This document shows, one piece after another, positions 61,706-64,000 of a stretch of DNA of 64,000 nt. The DNA comes from Callaeas wilsoni (lineage: Eukaryota > Chordata > Aves > Passeriformes > Callaeidae). The notes below the pieces were generated by a model that saw only the letters and a list, made by a program, of their open reading frames with translations, was not told where the DNA came from and did no database searches. Position numbers and translations under genes: made by a program. The stretch covers positions 1-64,000 of the forward strand of contig VWPU01014882.1 in assembly GCA_013398955.1 (NCBI GenBank), written 5' to 3'. The stretch's first letter is position 1. Every line of letters begins with the position of its first letter.

Positions 61706-64000
61706 TATCTTACACTTTATACAATACTGTAATTACAAAGATAGGGGGAAAAAAGCCTAATAGATCTAAGAGTGAGAATGATTGACAGTTTTATGGTTCC
61801 TTTTTTCCCCCTTCCTTATATCCAATATGACTGGAGAATCCTGCAGCGTTTTCTGAAGGCCAGGACTTGTAAGCCAATCAGTTCAGAAGATGAGCAGACC
61901 CGAACCCTGTGATGGTTAATTTTTTTTGAGAGAGTCTTTTCAATGCTACTCTTTTACCAAATTTCTGAGACATCAACACCAGTCTGAGCCCAGTCTAGCC
62001 TGGCTTTCTCTCTGAAGGAGCTAAAACTAAATGCAGACAGCAAAGGGTACTCCTTCCCCTGACCCTGACTCCTGAGGAGGGTTTGCTTACTCAGGAGAGC
62101 ACAGATCCATCCCAGCGTCCTTGGCTCCCTATTGACATTCTGTGTGTCACACAGCCCACCTCCATCCCTCCCTCCCTCCAGGACCTTCCACACACCTCTG
62201 CAGCTGCTGGCCCTGCACTCCTTGGCGTCACAGAGGCTCTGGAAAGATGGATGCCAGAGGTTCCATGCAAGGAGATGTGGATCAGGACACTCAGACTCCC
62301 TAGGTGCTGCTGTGTGGGGTGGCCTGGTGGCAGTGCCCATCCACGCAAGGTGACCAAAGCAGCATGTGTTTGCAGAGTCCCTCCTGCATGCTGCTCCCCA
62401 GGCTGGCCCTAGGGAGAAAGGTGGGAGAGGGATAGAGAAGATGGTGCTTCAGAGGAAAGGACAGACTTGGGATCACCCTCTTACAGCCTGCTCCATGTTC
62501 TGTGCTGTCTGTCATAAAGACAACATTTGACTCTGAGGGGTTATGAAACTGCTTTCCAAAGGGAATGCTTTCCTTCCTTATCTCTCCTGCCTTGTTTGCC
62601 AGGAGTAAAGCTGTTCTGAAGCTCCCCTCAGGACACAAGGCAATCTATGTTGGCACAGAGCAGGCAGGGCAAATTGCTGTTGCCAGGGCAGAGCATTTAC
62701 TCTGAATTGCCCTGCGTGTGAAATACAGAGATGGGCTACAAGCTCTTCCCACCAGGCAGCAAAACTGGGGGCTCCTTGCAAATAAAGCAGCTCCACAAGG
62801 CCACGGGGCCAGGCTCTGCCCAGCACAGGACACAAGAGAATACCTGACTCCAGAAAACCATCTGGATAGCCAGAAAACTGCTGTGCCATGATCCAAGTAT
62901 CCAGTGCTCCCAGGAGAGCAAGGGGTTTCTGGAATGCTGAGGGGCGGTGTGACTTCCACTGCCAGAGATTCTAGAGACCCACAAGTCTGTGTTGGCAGCT
63001 GCTTTGTGACGGGCAAAAAGGTACATCAGCAGATCAGGCACGTGGTAGGCAATGTTTGCCACAGAGGTGAAATAAGGACACACACAGGTGCTTGTAGGAG
63101 GCAATAGGACTAATTTGGTCTATGACAGGAATGTTGATAAGAGGAAAAGCTCTAAGAGGGAGGATGAAGAGGATGCTGAGTGTGATCAGATGGGAGTAAA
63201 TGCAACAAAGTGGCGAGGAAGTGACCCAAAAATTTGCTCATGCAAAACCCAGTCTAAGATTTCACCTGAGAAACAGGTGACAAGTAGCCAATGGAGGAAG
63301 CAGGCAGACAAGCCTTGGATGGCTTTCTGCTTCATGAGGAGCCCAGCTCTCCTCTGCAGGGTGTGCTGACAGCTGTGGTAAGTGGTCAGCCTCCATCCCT
63401 GGGCCACTCCAGGCATGGCTGGTGAAGGCAGCAGGAGACAGTGCCCATTGGATCTGTTCCTAGAGCAGAAGAGGTCCAGATACATCGGAGTAACCTCCAG
63501 AGAAACGAAGTGGGAGTAAAAGGAGCCTATGGTAGCGCGGCTGCCCTGATGCTAGGAACAGGCCAAACCCCATTCAGGGCTTGGGTATCCCCATGTGCCA
63601 TAGGTTTGGTTAGGTTTCCTGCTGTGCTGATGAAGGCAGAGTGGCAATGTTCCTAGGAGGTGTAAAAAGGGGTGAAGGTGATTGCAGTGCTCTCCAAGAT
63701 GCTGAATCAAGATTTCTCTCTCTATGTCTAGGAACAAAGTCCATGAAATGCTTGGCATTTTGGCATGCCTGTTCTGCAGTGGATTAGTGTTGGCAAAGCT
63801 TTTGTTATTCTGTTAACCCTGGCAGGTTTTTTAATTTTTTTTTTAACCATAAATATCCCAATTATAACTGTTAATATCTGACTTGGCTTTTGTGTGACCT
63901 GATAGCCAACTGCAAACATCTCACACCTCTTGGAGCACTAGAATCGCTTCCATTGCTTTATAGGAGGTGCACTGTGGCCATGAGGGCCAGTTGATGCATC
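61706..64000. other. Intergenic stretch to window end
   Basis: No gene or repeat recognised. The 62.6-63.1 kb part is open in all three minus-strand frames for about 100-123 codons each, which points to composition and not coding. Confidence 0.5.

Noticed and set aside
62578..63104. Three overlapping minus-strand open frames of 103-123 codons
   Set aside because: All three frames being open together indicates base composition and not coding.
1..64000. CRISPR arrays, bacterial operons, tRNA or rRNA genes
   Set aside because: None seen. The window is vertebrate nuclear DNA, and no tRNA-like cloverleaf or A/B box pairs were noticed.

Overview
This window is vertebrate nuclear DNA and almost certainly from a bird. 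The support is one well-conserved vertebrate gene (HMGXB4) with compact introns, several CR1 LINE 3' ends of the avian type in both orientations, much older CR1-like LINE remnants, and a class II retroviral solo LTR. Species cannot be fixed from the sequence alone.

Layout. Positions 1-240 are the edge of a CpG island. In the mammalian gene order HMGXB4-TOM1-HMOX1-MCM5 this would be the TOM1 promoter, transcribed leftwards, but no TOM1 codon is visible. About 1.0-15.7 kb holds HMGXB4 on the minus strand: CpG-island promoter and noncoding exon 1 near 15.66-15.74 kb, start codon at 13387, ten coding exons with canonical GT/AG sites and mutually consistent phases, stop codon at 3281-3283, then a 3' UTR of up to about 2.3 kb that contains a CR1 fragment. 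The spliced reading frame predicts 671 residues, longer than the roughly 600-residue mammalian protein mainly because of a Glu/Lys/Arg-only expansion just before the HMG box. That expansion is a 262-bp uninterrupted homopurine tract in the coding strand.

From about 16 kb to 64 kb no known gene is recognisable. This 48 kb is intergenic or gene-poor sequence upstream of HMGXB4. It holds an ERVK-like solo LTR (16804-17460) with an intact 6-bp target duplication, a perfect 16-bp-stem hairpin beside it, CR1 fragments (29.5-30.2 and 40.8 kb), old CR1-like LINE remnants (21.3, 35, 48 and 54 kb) and several old SINE/L2-like tails. ISX would be the next gene by synteny, but no homeobox is encoded here. 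Four splice-flanked open segments do not fit this background: 19891-20078 (+), 22153-22430 (-), 27782-28052 (+) and a terminal-exon-like unit with stop and AATAAA at 42979-43389 (+). None was recognised as a known family. The last is the best candidate for an undescribed gene or lncRNA, possibly transcribed divergently from the HMGXB4 CpG island.

Exon boundaries were derived by hand from splice motifs and frame continuity. Repeat identities rest on remembered consensus similarity, not on a database search.
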